Below are positions 25,722-34,718 of a stretch of DNA of 64,000 bases, one piece after another; position 1 is the stretch's first letter, and each line of letters begins with the position of its first letter. Under the pieces are notes generated by a model. That model saw only the letters and a list, made by a program, of their open reading frames with translations. It was not told the origin of the DNA and searched no databases. The position numbers were made by a program, and so were the translations under genes. Where the stretch lies: positions 682,001-746,000 of the forward strand of contig OY759785.1 in assembly GCA_963662605.1 (NCBI GenBank). The letters are read 5' to 3'. Source of the DNA: G963662605 sp963662605 (GTDB lineage Bacteria; Bacteroidota; Ignavibacteria; Ignavibacteriales; Ignavibacteriaceae).

Positions 25722-26574
25722 TCTGCAGGTCCTCTTTTTCGAACTCTTCCAGATAGGTAAAGTACTTCCCCTTATAATGCTCCCGCGCGTATTGTGCCTG
25801 CTCGTAATCGTCAAACAATCCAAACACCGAAGATCCGCTTCCGCTCATAAGAGCGAATGATGCGCCAAACCGCAAAAGCGTACTTTTTATATCGCCAATT
25901 TCCGGATGCTTTTCAAATACGGATTTTTCAAAGTCATTAACCATATATGGTAAAAGCGAATGAATTTTTTCCGGATGCTTTGTTGTATCTCCCCAGATAT
26001 AGGTGTTGGAAAAATTCTGATTCAAGCTTTCGTATGCCCATTTTGTTGATACGTGGATACCCGGATTAATCAGCAAGATGTGTTTGCCGAGCTCGAAATC
26101 AAAATGGGTAAGTTTTTCACCGCGGCCAGTTGCATATGCCGGGGTGATTTTGAAAAAATATGGGACATCCGAACCAAGCTGAAGTGCGGACTTCTCAAGT
26201 TCGGTTTTAGGAATATTCAACGTAAACAACTCGTTCAGTGAAAGCAAGGTTGAGGCTGCATTTGAGCTGCCGCCGCCGAGTCCCGCGCCGATAGGAATAT
26301 TTTTCTCAAGGTCAATGGAAACGTTCAGCCTTTTGCCGGAAAGTCTTTCGAGCGTCCGAACGCTTTTTACGATAAGATTGTTTTCATATTCTTCCTGCAA
26401 AAACGTGTCGCGGGTAGTAAATATAAACGACATGTCTTTGTCGAAGGTAATGATATCGCAAAGCCGGAGAGGATAGAAAATAGTTTCAATATCATGAAAT
26501 CCATCGGCGCGCTTGTTAACAACTCGCAGTCCGAGATTAATTTTGCAGCATGATTTGATAATAACGCGCTTCAT
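25714..26574 (-). CDS. ispE: 4-diphosphocytidyl-2-C-methyl-D-erythritol kinase
   Basis: 286 residues. GHMP kinase motifs are clear: KINLGLRVVNKRADGFHDIET near the N-terminus, PIGAGLGGGSSNAASTL (the ATP loop), and SGSGSSVFGLF near the C-terminus. IspE phosphorylates CDP-methylerythritol in the non-mevalonate isoprenoid pathway. Its 3' end overlaps the convergent amidase gene by 8 nt. It lies 8 nt after the first GT9 gene and is probably the last gene of that leftward operon. Confidence 0.96.
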   Translation of the reverse strand: MKRVIIKSCCKINLGLRVVNKRADGFHDIETIFYPLRLCDIITFDKDMSFIFTTRDTFLQEEYENNLIVKSVRTLERLSGKRLNVSIDLEKNIPIGAGLGGGSSNAASTLLSLNELFTLNIPKTELEKSALQLGSDVPYFFKITPAYATGRGEKLTHFDFELGKHILLINPGIHVSTKWAYESLNQNFSNTYIWGDTTKHPEKIHSLLPYMVNDFEKSVFEKHPEIGDIKSTLLRFGASFALMSGSGSSVFGLFDDYEQAQYAREHYKGKYFTYLEEFEKEDLQIT

Positions 26575-26582
26575 TTCGCCGC

Positions 26583-27704
26583 TTACTTTTTACCGGCAAA
26601 ATAGGAAACAGCAGTTTCTTCAATCCGCTTGAGGTCAATCATTTGAATACACTCAAGATTTTTCGGGCAGACTTTTTTCCAGCACGGAGCGCATTCGAGT
26701 CCTTCGGGAAATAGCTTTATACCGCGGTCGTACAAATCAATTTCAGTCCAGCAGCTCATACCGAACCACGCGATGACAAATTTCTTAAGAGCGATTGACA
26801 TGTGCATACCGAAGGAGTCACCGCTGATAATAACATCGGCAATGTCCATGTAGCAGGCGCCCTGGCGGATACCCTTGTCGGCAGGAGTATTGATAATCTT
26901 GCCGTTGAAGTACTCGGTAATTTCCGCGTTTCGTTCGATGTCTTCACGTCCGCCGAATAGTGCAATTTTGTACGTTTTGTATTTTAGCAGGTTTTCGATA
27001 ATAGTAATATGCTGATCAATAGTCATTTTTTTATTGGGGAACAGCAGAGAGCATCCTGTATTAAAACCAATGACCTTATCACTATCTTTAACGTTGACTA
27101 ATTTTTTATAATCAGCGACGAACTGCTTCTCTGATTCGGTAAATTCAAAAACGTAATCATCCCGCTGGTAGTCAACTTCAAATGTGTCGGCAAGATATTC
27201 CTGCCCCAATTTTTGATTCACTTTAAACTTTAAATGATCATCCATCCCGAGGCGGTAATTGTAATGCGCGCCTTCGTTATAGGGAATAATCTTTCCGTCG
27301 GTATTCAGCCCGAAGCCGCATTTCTTTTTGCCGTTTACCATGTTCGCAAGGGCGCATGAGCGCTGCGACTTGTCACTGGAAAGCACGACATCAAATTCCA
27401 TTTGTTGCAATATGGAGATGGACTCGAAACTGTAAGGGAATATCTGCTCCAGATAAGGATTGTTTTGCAGCAGAGGAACGGCGGAGGGAAGAGTAACCCA
27501 GTATATGCTTGACACCGGATATTTTCTTTTCAACGCCGGAAGCTGCGCCGTGGTCATTATTACGTCGCCGAGAGCATCGAGATTGATGATGAGGATTTTT
27601 GTCCCGATGGGGTTGTTTTCTTTACAGCCCTGCGACCAGCAATCATGATCGGGAAAACACGGCTTGTAGCCGTTAAAATTTTTGCATGAAGGTATTTGAG
27701 GCAT
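26583..27704 (-). CDS. Glycosyltransferase family 9 protein with Cys-rich N- and C-termini
   Basis: 373 residues. An N-terminal cluster CKNFNGYKPCFPDHDCW and a later C-x5-C precede the Rossmann start (KILIINLDALGDVIMTTAQL) that typifies ADP-heptose:LPS heptosyltransferases. Near the C-terminus is CAPCWKKVCPKNLEC. The two Cys groups probably bind a metal and are typical of some GT9 proteins in this lineage. The product is likely a lipopolysaccharide or other surface glycan. It overlaps the next upstream gene by one base (TAATG) and so forms a coupled operon with two similar genes. Confidence 0.87.
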   Translation of the reverse strand: MPQIPSCKNFNGYKPCFPDHDCWSQGCKENNPIGTKILIINLDALGDVIMTTAQLPALKRKYPVSSIYWVTLPSAVPLLQNNPYLEQIFPYSFESISILQQMEFDVVLSSDKSQRSCALANMVNGKKKCGFGLNTDGKIIPYNEGAHYNYRLGMDDHLKFKVNQKLGQEYLADTFEVDYQRDDYVFEFTESEKQFVADYKKLVNVKDSDKVIGFNTGCSLLFPNKKMTIDQHITIIENLLKYKTYKIALFGGREDIERNAEITEYFNGKIINTPADKGIRQGACYMDIADVIISGDSFGMHMSIALKKFVIAWFGMSCWTEIDLYDRGIKLFPEGLECAPCWKKVCPKNLECIQMIDLKRIEETAVSYFAGKK

Positions 27705-28765
27705 TACGACACCAAATGTTTTTCTAGGAAAGGTTTAAACTTAGCGATAACTTCATTAAAAGACACGTTATGAACCGTCGGCTCTTTTGTAATAACACAG
27801 TCGAAATCGCACCCGTAAGGATACCAGATCATATCTTCGGTGTTATACTTTACATAAATTCCGAATACAGGAACTTTATAAATTGCCGCAAGATGAACAG
27901 TCGCCGTATCGGGCGAAAAAAGCATATCAATTTTTGACATGATAGCGGCAAATTCATCAAAGGAAGGAGTATAATAAATTTTATTGCGCTCACTGTAAAT
28001 TCTGAAAGCGTGATTTAAATCCCGCGTGGTTGAAAGCAAGACGACATTGATGTTGTATTGCTCTAAAAATCTAATAAACTGCTGATACTTTTGTATTCCC
28101 CAGAACCGGGCTTCACTTCCGGCAGAGATATTAACTCCTAAGGTAAACTTTTTCGCATCAAACCGTTTCTGCATAAATTCTTCGGCCTTCTCAAGCGACA
28201 CGGGCTCCGGAGAATACTGAATGCCCGCGGTGCTTCTATTCGGAGTGATTCCGAAAAGCTTTAACAGTTCAAGGTTTCTCTCAATGACATGTGTAGAAGA
28301 GCTATCCAATTTGGGTACTGTGGCAGTGAATATCCGGGCGTTTTCCTTTTCCAATCCGAATTTATACGGGGCATAAAGCTTCGCGATAATCAGCGACGTG
28401 GTCGTTGATACATCATCATGCAGATCCACAATGACTTTGAAGTTTTCCTTGCGCATCATCTTGAACAGCGTTTTATAATCTTCGATATTTTTCCGTATAA
28501 CAAATATGTTATTGACTGCCGGAATTCTTTTGAATACGAAGTAGTTTTTCGAGTCGGCGAGAACGTGTATCTGTGCTTCTGTGTGGCTTCGCAGCTGCTC
28601 AATAAATGACGAGGTCACCAAAGCGTCGCCGATTCTGTTCAGCCGCACGAGTAAAATCTTATCGTCTGCCTTAAGAACGGGAATATCGCTGCTTTTTTTT
28701 GCTGTAGAAAACAGGAGGAAAATCCGTAACAGGAGATTTTTAAAAAACAGTTCGATTTTTTTCAT
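27704..28765 (-). CDS. Glycosyltransferase family 9 (heptosyltransferase-like)
   Basis: 353 residues. After a short hydrophobic N-terminus comes KILLVRLNRIGDALVTSSFIEQL, the GT9 nucleotide-sugar fold. The C-terminal domain has ISAGSEARFWGIQKYQQFI and the conserved SPDTATVHLAAIYKVPVFGIY donor-site motif. It is the middle of three tandem GT9 genes and lacks the Cys clusters of its neighbours. It probably adds a sugar to an LPS-type core. Confidence 0.87.
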   Translation of the reverse strand: MKKIELFFKNLLLRIFLLFSTAKKSSDIPVLKADDKILLVRLNRIGDALVTSSFIEQLRSHTEAQIHVLADSKNYFVFKRIPAVNNIFVIRKNIEDYKTLFKMMRKENFKVIVDLHDDVSTTTSLIIAKLYAPYKFGLEKENARIFTATVPKLDSSSTHVIERNLELLKLFGITPNRSTAGIQYSPEPVSLEKAEEFMQKRFDAKKFTLGVNISAGSEARFWGIQKYQQFIRFLEQYNINVVLLSTTRDLNHAFRIYSERNKIYYTPSFDEFAAIMSKIDMLFSPDTATVHLAAIYKVPVFGIYVKYNTEDMIWYPYGCDFDCVITKEPTVHNVSFNEVIAKFKPFLEKHLVS

Positions 28766-29799
28766 TAAGGTAAAACCAGATTATTCTTTTCTATAATACG
28801 TTCAACTTTTTTCATGATATCTTTGACCGGCAGCTGGGTAAAGCACTCATGTTTTCTCGGGCAGACCAATAAATTACAGCAGATGCAATCAAGCTCTTCC
28901 AAGCGGATATACTCATGCATGCCGCCAAATGGCCCTTGCAGCTTCGGATTAGTCGGTCCGTGCAAACTGAGTACGGGTACCTGTACGGCGGTTGCGATGT
29001 GCATCGGGCCGCTGTCGTTGGCAACAACAAATTTGCACTTTTTCATCAGGGCTGCCATTTCGCGAATTGAGCTCTGCGGAGCCAGAACCACATCGGTTGA
29101 AATACCCGCGCAAATATCCTGCGCGTCATTCAAGTCTGACGGACCCCATACAACGAGCAGTTTGCATCGGTACTTGTCAACTAAAGCATTGCCGATTTCA
29201 ACAAACTTTGAGACATCGCATTTCTTCGATTCCCATCCGCCGCTCGGACTTAACGCAATAACCGGTTTGTTATCTGCGAATGTCTCGCTGAAAAAAGCGT
29301 CTGCAAAAATACTATCATTTGGACTAATACCGAAATGCAGTGTAGCATCATCGGCGGTCAGTCCGATTTCACGAAGCAATTCCAAATGTAGCTGCGCCGC
29401 GTGATGCGTGCCGCGGTCAACCGGCCCCTTCAGATTATACGCGTATTCTCTGCCGCGATAGGGAAATCCGGCTCGATACCGTGCCCCGCTTAAGTAAGTA
29501 ACCAGGGCAGTACGGGGATTTGAGTACATATCAATTACCAGATCATACTGTCTTTTCATGACCCGCCAGATAAGTTTCATCGAATTAAATGGCTCTTTTT
29601 TGTCAAAAAGCAGAATGTCTCGAATGGCAGGAATGTACTCCAGGGCTGTTTTGCTCGGTGGTTCGGTAAGAAAATCTATCGAAGCATCCGGAAAATCCTT
29701 CTGCAAATTGTTTAAAACTACTGTTGAAAGCACGACATCGCCAATGCCTTTTAGTTTTATAAGCAGAATTTTCCGAATATGTTCTTTATTTTTAATCAT
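28765..29799 (-). CDS. Glycosyltransferase family 9 (heptosyltransferase-like)
   Basis: 344 residues. KILLIKLKGIGDVVLSTVVLNNL begins the first Rossmann domain. The C-terminal domain has LSPSGGWESKKCDVSKFVE and ANDSGPMHIATAVQVPVLSLHGPT, the clearest heptosyltransferase donor motif of the three. A Cys cluster (LDCICCNLLVCPRKHEC) lies near the C-terminus, as in the first GT9. It is first in the leftward GT9-GT9-GT9-ispE operon and is divergent from prmC, with 62 nt between the starts. Confidence 0.9.
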   Translation of the reverse strand: MIKNKEHIRKILLIKLKGIGDVVLSTVVLNNLQKDFPDASIDFLTEPPSKTALEYIPAIRDILLFDKKEPFNSMKLIWRVMKRQYDLVIDMYSNPRTALVTYLSGARYRAGFPYRGREYAYNLKGPVDRGTHHAAQLHLELLREIGLTADDATLHFGISPNDSIFADAFFSETFADNKPVIALSPSGGWESKKCDVSKFVEIGNALVDKYRCKLLVVWGPSDLNDAQDICAGISTDVVLAPQSSIREMAALMKKCKFVVANDSGPMHIATAVQVPVLSLHGPTNPKLQGPFGGMHEYIRLEELDCICCNLLVCPRKHECFTQLPVKDIMKKVERIIEKNNLVLP

Positions 29800-29861
29800 A
29801 TTTGCAATTTACGATTTTTTTATATTTGAATTTGAACGTTTATAAACTTTGAATTGACATA

Positions 29862-30716
29862 ATGGCTACTGTTTTAGAATTGCTGACTTTGACAACCGAT
29901 TACTTTGTAAAAAAGGAAATTGAATCTCCCCGCTTAAACGCGGAATTACTGCTTTCCCATGTTTTAGAGTGTAAAAGGCTCGACCTGTACCTGTGCTACG
30001 ATAAACCGGTCGGGGATAAAGAAACGAGCGCGTACCGTGAAGCCGTAAGGCAGAGGGGGCTGCGTGTTCCGTTGCAATATATTACCGGCTCAACTGAATT
30101 TTATGGAATGAAATTTAAAGTAAATGCGCACACACTCATTCCGCGTCCCGAGACGGAACTGCTTGTTGAGCACGTACTTGCTTTTGTAAAAAATCAGAAC
30201 GTTTCATCTATATTAGATATAGGAACCGGCTCGGGAAATATTGCGATTGCACTTGCCAAAGAATTATTAGAGACACGGGTCACCGCAATTGATGTCAGCG
30301 ATGAAGCGATTCTCATGGCAAAAGAGAACGCCGAAACGTATGCCGTTGAGAATCCAGTTACATTTGTGCAGATGGATGTTTCCGCGGACAATGTGCAGCT
30401 TCCGGGAATGTATGATGTCATTGTGTCTAATCCGCCGTATGTAAGTTTTGATGAATACCAGAAGCTGCAAAAAGAAGTTGTCGAGTATGAGCCGAAGCAT
30501 GCGGTAACGGATTTCGGCGACGGATTGAAATTTTATAAAATCATTTCTAAACTGGCATCATCCTCATTGCATGCAAACGGATTGTTGTTTTTTGAAATGG
30601 GATACGGGCAATCTACCGATATTCAGGCGGTTATGGTGCGCGATGGTTTTGCCGATATAGAGATATTTAAAGATTATCAGGGGATTGAGCGCGTGATAAA
30701 GGGAAGGAAAGATTAA
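29862..30716 (+). CDS. prmC: Peptide chain release factor N5-glutamine methyltransferase
   Basis: 284 residues. The helical N-terminal domain ends near YGMKFKVNAHTLIPRPETELLVE, and the SAM-binding domain has DIGTGSGNIAIALA (GTGSGN at 121-126) and the catalytic NPPY at 190-193. PrmC methylates the GGQ glutamine of RF1 and RF2, improving termination. It starts a rightward operon: dtd begins one base after its stop codon. Confidence 0.96.
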   Translation: MATVLELLTLTTDYFVKKEIESPRLNAELLLSHVLECKRLDLYLCYDKPVGDKETSAYREAVRQRGLRVPLQYITGSTEFYGMKFKVNAHTLIPRPETELLVEHVLAFVKNQNVSSILDIGTGSGNIAIALAKELLETRVTAIDVSDEAILMAKENAETYAVENPVTFVQMDVSADNVQLPGMYDVIVSNPPYVSFDEYQKLQKEVVEYEPKHAVTDFGDGLKFYKIISKLASSSLHANGLLFFEMGYGQSTDIQAVMVRDGFADIEIFKDYQGIERVIKGRKD

Positions 30717-30717
30717 T

Positions 30718-31173
30718 ATGCGTGTGGTTGTACAGAGAGTCAGCGAGGGCGGCGTATATATAGAAAAAGAAAATTACTCCGCTGAGATCGGCAAGGGTTA
30801 TGTAATTCTTCTCGGAGTGAAACTTGGAGATACGGAGGCTGATGCGGATTTTCTTGCTGCAAAGTGTGCAAACCTGCGCGTGTTTGAAGATGAAAACGAG
30901 AAGATGAATCTTTCAATTAAAGACATCAACGGCGAAGTGCTCATTATTTCCCAATTTACATTATATGGCGATGCACAGAGAGGCAATCGCCCAAGTTTCA
31001 GCGATGCCGCGCGTCCCGAAACTGCAATCCCATTGTATGAATATTTTATAGCGAAGATGCAGGAACATCTCGGCGCTGAGAAAATAAAGACAGGCAAATT
31101 CGGCGCAATGATGTCTGTAAAAATTGTCAACGACGGCCCTGTTACTATTATTATAGAAAGTTCCGGCAAATAA
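30718..31173 (+). CDS. dtd: D-aminoacyl-tRNA deacylase
   Basis: 151 residues, full length. The two cross-subunit motifs of DTD are present: SQFTLYGD at 78-85 and the Gly-Pro motif NDGPVT at 138-143. It removes D-amino acids from mischarged tRNAs as a dimer in the cytosol. It is tightly spaced after prmC and one base before the next gene. Confidence 0.97.
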   Translation: MRVVVQRVSEGGVYIEKENYSAEIGKGYVILLGVKLGDTEADADFLAAKCANLRVFEDENEKMNLSIKDINGEVLIISQFTLYGDAQRGNRPSFSDAARPETAIPLYEYFIAKMQEHLGAEKIKTGKFGAMMSVKIVNDGPVTIIIESSGK

Positions 31174-31174
31174 C

Positions 31175-32086
31175 GTGGGTAATTCACAAAAAGCGCTGCT
31201 GATTTTTTTGGATGGTGTCGGGATTGGCGAAAAGAATCCCGATAAAAATCCGTTTTTCCGGTTAGGCTTCAAAACATTTACGGAATTATTCGGGGCTATA
31301 CCATCGCTCCACAATCAGCATCTGCTTGGCAAGGATATGGAATTGTTTCCCGTTGATGCAACGATGGGAATTGAAGGATTGCCGCAAAGCGGTACGGGGC
31401 AGGCATCTATATTTTGTGGAATAAATGCTCCGAAAATTATCGGCAGGCATTTCGGGCCATATCCGTATTCTACTCTCGTCCCGATAATCAGAAAGCAAAA
31501 TTTCTTTCAATATTATAAAGAGAAAAATCAACCGGCATTTTTTGCAAATGCCTATCCTGCTTTATTCTTTGAGTACTTTCATAAAAATAAACACCGACTG
31601 AGTGTTTCAACATTGAGCTATACCTCGGCGGGGCATACATTAAACACCGCGACGGACGTTCGCAGGTGCCGGGCATTGACCGCTGAAATCACAAACGCGC
31701 GGTGGAATGCAAAACTGCAATATAACATACCCGTAATTTCTCCTGAGGGTGCGGCAAAACGGCTGCTGCGCATCGCATCGGAAAACACATTCACGCTGTA
31801 TGAGTTTTTTCTTACGGATTATCTGGGACACGGACGTATTGCTTTGGAATTCGAGGAGATTTATCACAACCTTGATAGATTTCTCTTTACAATATTTGCA
31901 GAGCATGGAAAAGATATTACCGTCTTTCTTGTTTCCGATCACGGTAATCTGGAAGACGTTTCGGTAAAAGCGCACACTACGAATCCTGCTTTGGGAATTA
32001 TTTCGGGGAAGAACGCGGCGGCGCTGGCAAAAAAATTACAATCACTTAAGGACGTAAAGAAGGTAATAACTTCTGTGACAAGCTGA
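31175..32086 (+). CDS. Alkaline-phosphatase-superfamily metalloenzyme-domain protein
   Basis: 303 residues from a GTG start. The phosphoglycerate mutase/phosphopentomutase-like metalloenzyme fold is visible: LLIFLDGVGIGE (first Asp), GTGQASIFCG with the Thr/Ser position of this superfamily, FFLTDYLGHGR (Asp, His), and SDHGNLEDVSVKAHTTNP (Asp-His, His) at the C-terminus. Many metal ligands are therefore kept. The substrate is not known. It lies between dtd and comEC with overlapping or near-overlapping ends. Confidence 0.75.
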   Translation: MGNSQKALLIFLDGVGIGEKNPDKNPFFRLGFKTFTELFGAIPSLHNQHLLGKDMELFPVDATMGIEGLPQSGTGQASIFCGINAPKIIGRHFGPYPYSTLVPIIRKQNFFQYYKEKNQPAFFANAYPALFFEYFHKNKHRLSVSTLSYTSAGHTLNTATDVRRCRALTAEITNARWNAKLQYNIPVISPEGAAKRLLRIASENTFTLYEFFLTDYLGHGRIALEFEEIYHNLDRFLFTIFAEHGKDITVFLVSDHGNLEDVSVKAHTTNPALGIISGKNAAALAKKLQSLKDVKKVITSVTS

Positions 32087-34473
32087 TGGCAACACCAATG
32101 GGGAAATTTACCGTATGCTTTACGGTAGGAATCGTTCTTCAGCGATTCCTCAACTTACCGATACTACCACTACTCACATTTGTCTTAATGTGCGGAGCCG
32201 CATTGCTAATGCTTACGCGGCGAAAAGAGCAAGTCCCGGCAATAATCTTTCCGCTTACACTTGTTGTAATCACCGTATCCGGCATGCTGGTATATGCGTA
32301 TCGCAATCCGGAGGTAAAGCATTATCCGCTGCCTGTGAGGGATTTGAAAGATGTAATAGTTTTCGGCACAATAGACAAAATTGATCTACTGCATGACGGT
32401 TACATGACTTTGTATGTTGACTGCGACAGCATACAGCATGAAGCGTTTGTGGGGCGGGAAAAGTGTGCCCTTAAATGTTTCGTGCGTGAAGAGATTCCGT
32501 TGGCGCTTCACAAAACATATAACGCACTGCGGCCGGGAAATAAAGTCGCGTTAAGCGGGCATTACACACGCGGCAGAGAGCGGCGAAATCCCGGCGAGTT
32601 TGATTATGCGGATATGTTAAAAGAGCAGGGCATCGCGGGAGTGCTCCATGTGCAGAATACGGCGCGTGTATATATAATAGACAGGAAGAAAGATTTCCTT
32701 GCGTCGCTCATCTTTGTCATGCGAAAAAATATAGATGAACGTATAGACGTGTTGTTTGATGCAGAAAATGCGGGACTCGCGAAGGGCTTGCTGCTCGGAG
32801 ATAAGACGGAAATATCGGACGAAATGCAAACGAGCTTTATTAACGCAGGCGTGGCTCATGTGCTGGCCGTATCGGGACTCAATGTGTTTTACGTGTCTTT
32901 CATCATATTCCTTTTACTTGGGCGATGGTCACTAACGACGCGCTATATCGGTTCCGGTATCGGCATTTTGTTTTTCTGGATGATGGCCGGTAACTCACCG
33001 CCGGTTCTTCGTGCGGTGCTCATGGCGTATGTTGTAACGTTGAACATATTACTTAACAGGGATTCCTCGCCGCTCAACACACTGTTTGTCAGCGCGGGAA
33101 TTATTTTATTCTTTGCCCCCGAGGACGTTTTTTCACCGAGTTTTCAATTAACATTTGTGGGCGTGCTTTCCTTGCTTGTAATATATCCGGTAATCCGCGA
33201 CATGATAAATGAATACTTACCCGACAGAACCCTGCTCAGAAAAACTGTCCTCTTTGTCGCGATGACATTCGCCGCACAGATGGGTACCATGCCTGTCACA
33301 AATTATTATTTCGGGAAAATGTCCATCACGGGATTACTGGCAAACTGCTTTGTTGTTCCTATTATCAATCTCATCATGGGTGCACAGATCATGGCGCTCA
33401 TTATTTCGACTTTTTCAATGTATGTTGGAATGCTGGTTAGCAGTGGATGCAATCTTATGACATCTGTGGTCTACTGGTTCGTACAAACCTTCGGGGCGGA
33501 GTCGTATTCATACGTTGCGGTTGCGCGGTTCGGTATGGTTGGAATCATTTTTTATTATTCACTCGTCGCCGTATTCCTCGTTTATCTCCCAAGGTTTAAG
33601 TCATTGAAAAGTAAACTCATACTATTGCCGTTGGTGGTCGTCGCTTTGTTGGTCGTTCAGGAAACGGCGCGGAGTACATTTCTGCATGATGGTAAATTGC
33701 AGATCCTGTCGGTTGATGTAGGGCAGGGCGATGCGTCGTTGATTATGTTCCCGGATAACAAAACCATCCTGATTGATGCGGGATACGCGAGTCCCGTTTA
33801 CGATAACGGCGAGCGTGTGCTGCTTCCTCTGCTTAATTATCTTGGTATAAAGAAAATAGATTACGGAGTGATATCACATTTCGATGCGGATCATTACAAA
33901 GGATTCGCGTCGCTGATGAAGGCGGGAAGAATAGGGAGTATATGTATTTCGCGATGCTCGGGTGATATTTGGGATGTTGACCGGTTTGTTCAGTATGCAA
34001 AGCTATGTGATGTCAAAGTATTAATGCCGGAAGATACAACATGGCTCATAAATGACTGCGTGCTGCATTTCTTCTCCGGCAGAAAGATGCCGATGCCTGA
34101 TTATCAGACACAGAATGATAAGTCATTATGTGTCATGTTAAAATATGGGAATAAGAAATTTTTCTTTACCGGCGACGCACAAAAGGAGCGCGAAGAATAT
34201 CTTATGCAGCGATTCGGCAGCGCTCTCGATTGCGATGTGTTGAAAGTAACACACCACGGCAGCAGATTCGGAACAACCGACGCATTTATAAAAACACTAT
34301 CTCCTGACATCGCCACCATAAGCGTGGGGATAAATAACATCTATCACCATCCGAATAAAGATGTCATAGAGCGTCTGCACAACAACAACGTTGCTGTATA
34401 CAGGACAGACAAAGAAGGCGCTGTAATATTGGAGTGTGACGGTGCCACCGTGCGGCATCTCGTATGGAAATAG
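32086..34473 (+). CDS. comEC: ComEC/Rec2 family DNA uptake channel
   Basis: 795 residues. The N-terminal part has two to three membrane helices and an OB-like soluble domain (DUF4131 region, about 70-190). The competence domain has many helices (VAHVLAVSGLNVFYVSFI, then PPVLRAVLMAYVV). The C-terminal metallo-beta-lactamase-like domain has SHFDADHYKG (HxDxDH), GDAQ and THHGSRFG. ComEC moves single-stranded DNA across the inner membrane during natural transformation. The start ATG overlaps the stop of the previous gene (TGATG). Pair C repeats follow. Confidence 0.93.
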   Translation: MATPMGKFTVCFTVGIVLQRFLNLPILPLLTFVLMCGAALLMLTRRKEQVPAIIFPLTLVVITVSGMLVYAYRNPEVKHYPLPVRDLKDVIVFGTIDKIDLLHDGYMTLYVDCDSIQHEAFVGREKCALKCFVREEIPLALHKTYNALRPGNKVALSGHYTRGRERRNPGEFDYADMLKEQGIAGVLHVQNTARVYIIDRKKDFLASLIFVMRKNIDERIDVLFDAENAGLAKGLLLGDKTEISDEMQTSFINAGVAHVLAVSGLNVFYVSFIIFLLLGRWSLTTRYIGSGIGILFFWMMAGNSPPVLRAVLMAYVVTLNILLNRDSSPLNTLFVSAGIILFFAPEDVFSPSFQLTFVGVLSLLVIYPVIRDMINEYLPDRTLLRKTVLFVAMTFAAQMGTMPVTNYYFGKMSITGLLANCFVVPIINLIMGAQIMALIISTFSMYVGMLVSSGCNLMTSVVYWFVQTFGAESYSYVAVARFGMVGIIFYYSLVAVFLVYLPRFKSLKSKLILLPLVVVALLVVQETARSTFLHDGKLQILSVDVGQGDASLIMFPDNKTILIDAGYASPVYDNGERVLLPLLNYLGIKKIDYGVISHFDADHYKGFASLMKAGRIGSICISRCSGDIWDVDRFVQYAKLCDVKVLMPEDTTWLINDCVLHFFSGRKMPMPDYQTQNDKSLCVMLKYGNKKFFFTGDAQKEREEYLMQRFGSALDCDVLKVTHHGSRFGTTDAFIKTLSPDIATISVGINNIYHHPNKDVIERLHNNNVAVYRTDKEGAVILECDGATVRHLVWK

Positions 34474-34481
34474 GGCAATAG

Positions 34482-34612
34482 TACCACAAAGCACGCCAAG
34501 TTCGCCAAGATTTTTAAATGGAAATAAATGTGGTCTTTAATCACAATTGTGTAATTCAAATTCCAAAGAGCTTGCTTATAAAATACTTTGCGCCTTTGGG
34601 TCTTTGCGGTAC
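34482..34612. repeat. CGCRAAG-trimer inverted repeat pair C
   Basis: Left arm 34482-34515 (ACCACAAAGCACGCCAAG) and right arm 34580-34612 (minus-strand reading ACCGCAAAGACCCAAAGG), separated by about 65 nt with no gene. It begins 9 nt after the comEC stop. The rest of 34613-34718 is a plain AT-rich upstream region for the MFS gene. Confidence 0.75.
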
Positions 34613-34718
34613 GTTCCTCTGCGATTTGGCCTGAAATTCTTTCGTTTCTCAATTCTGTGGATTTAAGTATATTTCCCTGTCCTAACTTTAATTCTCTGAC
34701 AAATAAAGTACATTAACT

